A stretch of 7,444 nt of DNA from Aquincola sp. Lineage in GTDB: Bacteria > Pseudomonadota > Gammaproteobacteria > Burkholderiales > Burkholderiaceae_C. Of this stretch, positions 7,252-7,444 are shown in pieces; the stretch's first letter is position 1; every line of letters starts with the position of its first letter. The notes beneath the pieces are model-generated. The model saw nothing but the letters and a program-made list of their open reading frames with translations, had not been told where the DNA came from and searched no databases. The DNA is taken from positions 1 to 7,444 of the forward strand of contig JAOUIM010000169.1 of the NCBI GenBank assembly GCA_029884035.1. The letters are read 5' to 3'. The position numbers and the translations under genes were made by a program.

Positions 7252-7345
7252 ATTTTCGGCACGGCGCTCCGCCCCCTGTAGTGCAAAGAGCGCATGTCGA
7301 CAGGCGCACTCGCGGCGCCACGGCCGCTCGTGACGGAGTTCTCGT

Positions 7346-7360
7346 GCGCGCGTCGCGCGC
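7346..7360 (-). terminator. GC hairpin just after a possible upstream stop codon
   Basis: The sequence is a perfect inverted repeat (GCGCGCG, one base, CGCGCGC) that can fold as a 6-bp stem with a 3-nt loop. It starts 3 nt after the TGA at 7364-7366 on the minus strand, where a terminator of an upstream gene would be. There is no following T-run, so a classical intrinsic terminator is not supported; alternating GC repeats also arise by composition. Confidence 0.3.
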
Positions 7361-7363
7361 GGC

Positions 7364-7444
7364 TCAATGCGCGTGGACTTGAGTCGGCGCGGCCGACAGC
7401 ATCTGCAGCGTGCCCGCGGCCTTTCCCTTGCCGGCGCGTGCCGG
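7364..7444 (-). CDS. Possible C-terminal end of an upstream gene (partial, unrecognised)
   Basis: Reading leftward from the window edge, one minus-strand frame gives 26 residues, containing KGKAAGTLQMLSAAP and ending TQVHAH before a TGA at 7366-7364. The small alanine/lysine-rich tail and the hairpin right after the stop would fit the end of a protein, but the piece is too short to identify. Another minus-strand frame is open across this region as well, so the call is weak. Confidence 0.3.
   Translation of the reverse strand, partial: PARAGKGKAAGTLQMLSAAPTQVHAH

Larger units (their letters stand above)
7156..7363. other. Upstream gap of the operon, no confident promoter
   Basis: This stretch of about 200 bp between the possible upstream stop and the receptor start holds no recognisable gene. 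Read on the minus strand it has no convincing -35/-10 pair; the only AT-leaning patches are near CTTTGCACTACA and CGAAAATCCC, at unsuitable spacing. A small dyad at 7239-7251 and a GC hairpin at 7346-7360 are listed separately. The operon promoter probably lies here or further upstream. Confidence 0.5.

Noticed and set aside
7156..7260. Cobalamin riboswitch ahead of the receptor
   Set aside because: A faint likeness to the CGCAACGGTAAGC segment (GCGACCGTCAGC on the minus strand) was seen, but the other conserved boxes and the pairing arms could not be found.
7225..7260. Sigma-54 promoter (TGGTACCGGGTGCTGG on the minus strand)
   Set aside because: The GG to GC spacing is two bases short of the required -24/-12 spacing.
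7152..7367. A 71-codon minus-strand frame upstream of and overlapping the receptor start
   Set aside because: It has no export signal, no recognisable motif and no clear ribosome binding site, and its composition looks like non-coding GC-rich DNA.
1..7444. tRNA or rRNA genes, CRISPR arrays, insertion sequences
   Set aside because: No regularly spaced repeats, transposase motifs, terminal inverted repeats or tRNA-like folds were seen on reading either strand; the 16S-tail match at 4418-4430 is a ribosome binding site, not an rRNA fragment.

Overview
The window is a very GC-rich bacterial stretch with dense, tightly packed coding on the minus strand. The codon bias is strong enough to leave long spurious open frames on the opposite strand. 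Gene content and style (TonB-dependent receptor, YfiR-family protein, multi-domain hybrid kinase, REC-PAS-GGDEF-EAL protein) suggest a Gram-negative proteobacterium. A betaproteobacterium of the Burkholderiales is my best guess, but this is inference from composition and gene types, not from a marker gene.

Layout, read in the direction of transcription (right to left). Positions 7364-7444 may hold the last 26 codons of an upstream gene that I do not recognise. Positions 7156-7363 are a gap with no confident promoter, containing a GC hairpin and a short dyad. Then come five genes in one tight run: a TonB-dependent outer-membrane receptor (7155-5146); a 67-residue secreted or anchored small protein (5138-4935); a YfiR/DUF4154 periplasmic protein (4945-4415); a hybrid sensor kinase with a CHASE8-like periplasmic sensor, HAMP, HisKA, HATPase, two receivers and an HPt domain (4418-1653); and a REC-PAS-GGDEF-EAL protein (1656 to beyond position 1). 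The junctions are a 7-nt gap, an 11-nt overlap, a 4-nt GTGA overlap and a 4-nt ATGA overlap. This strongly suggests one transcript with translational coupling.

Working model (inference): the operon is a rewired relative of the YfiBNR system. In Pseudomonas, periplasmic YfiR represses the membrane diguanylate cyclase YfiN through its periplasmic CHASE8 sensor. Here YfiR lies next to a kinase with the same kind of sensor, and the c-di-GMP enzyme is a separate cytoplasmic response regulator. An outer-membrane receptor would report an external ligand or envelope state, YfiR would gate the kinase, and the phosphorelay (His279, Asp570 and/or Asp711, His862) would pass phosphate to Asp56 of the GGDEF-EAL protein. 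The least expected element is the small protein between receptor and YfiR. It has a signal peptide followed by a copy of the receptor's own N-terminal LEQLL/TonB-box-like segment and then ends.
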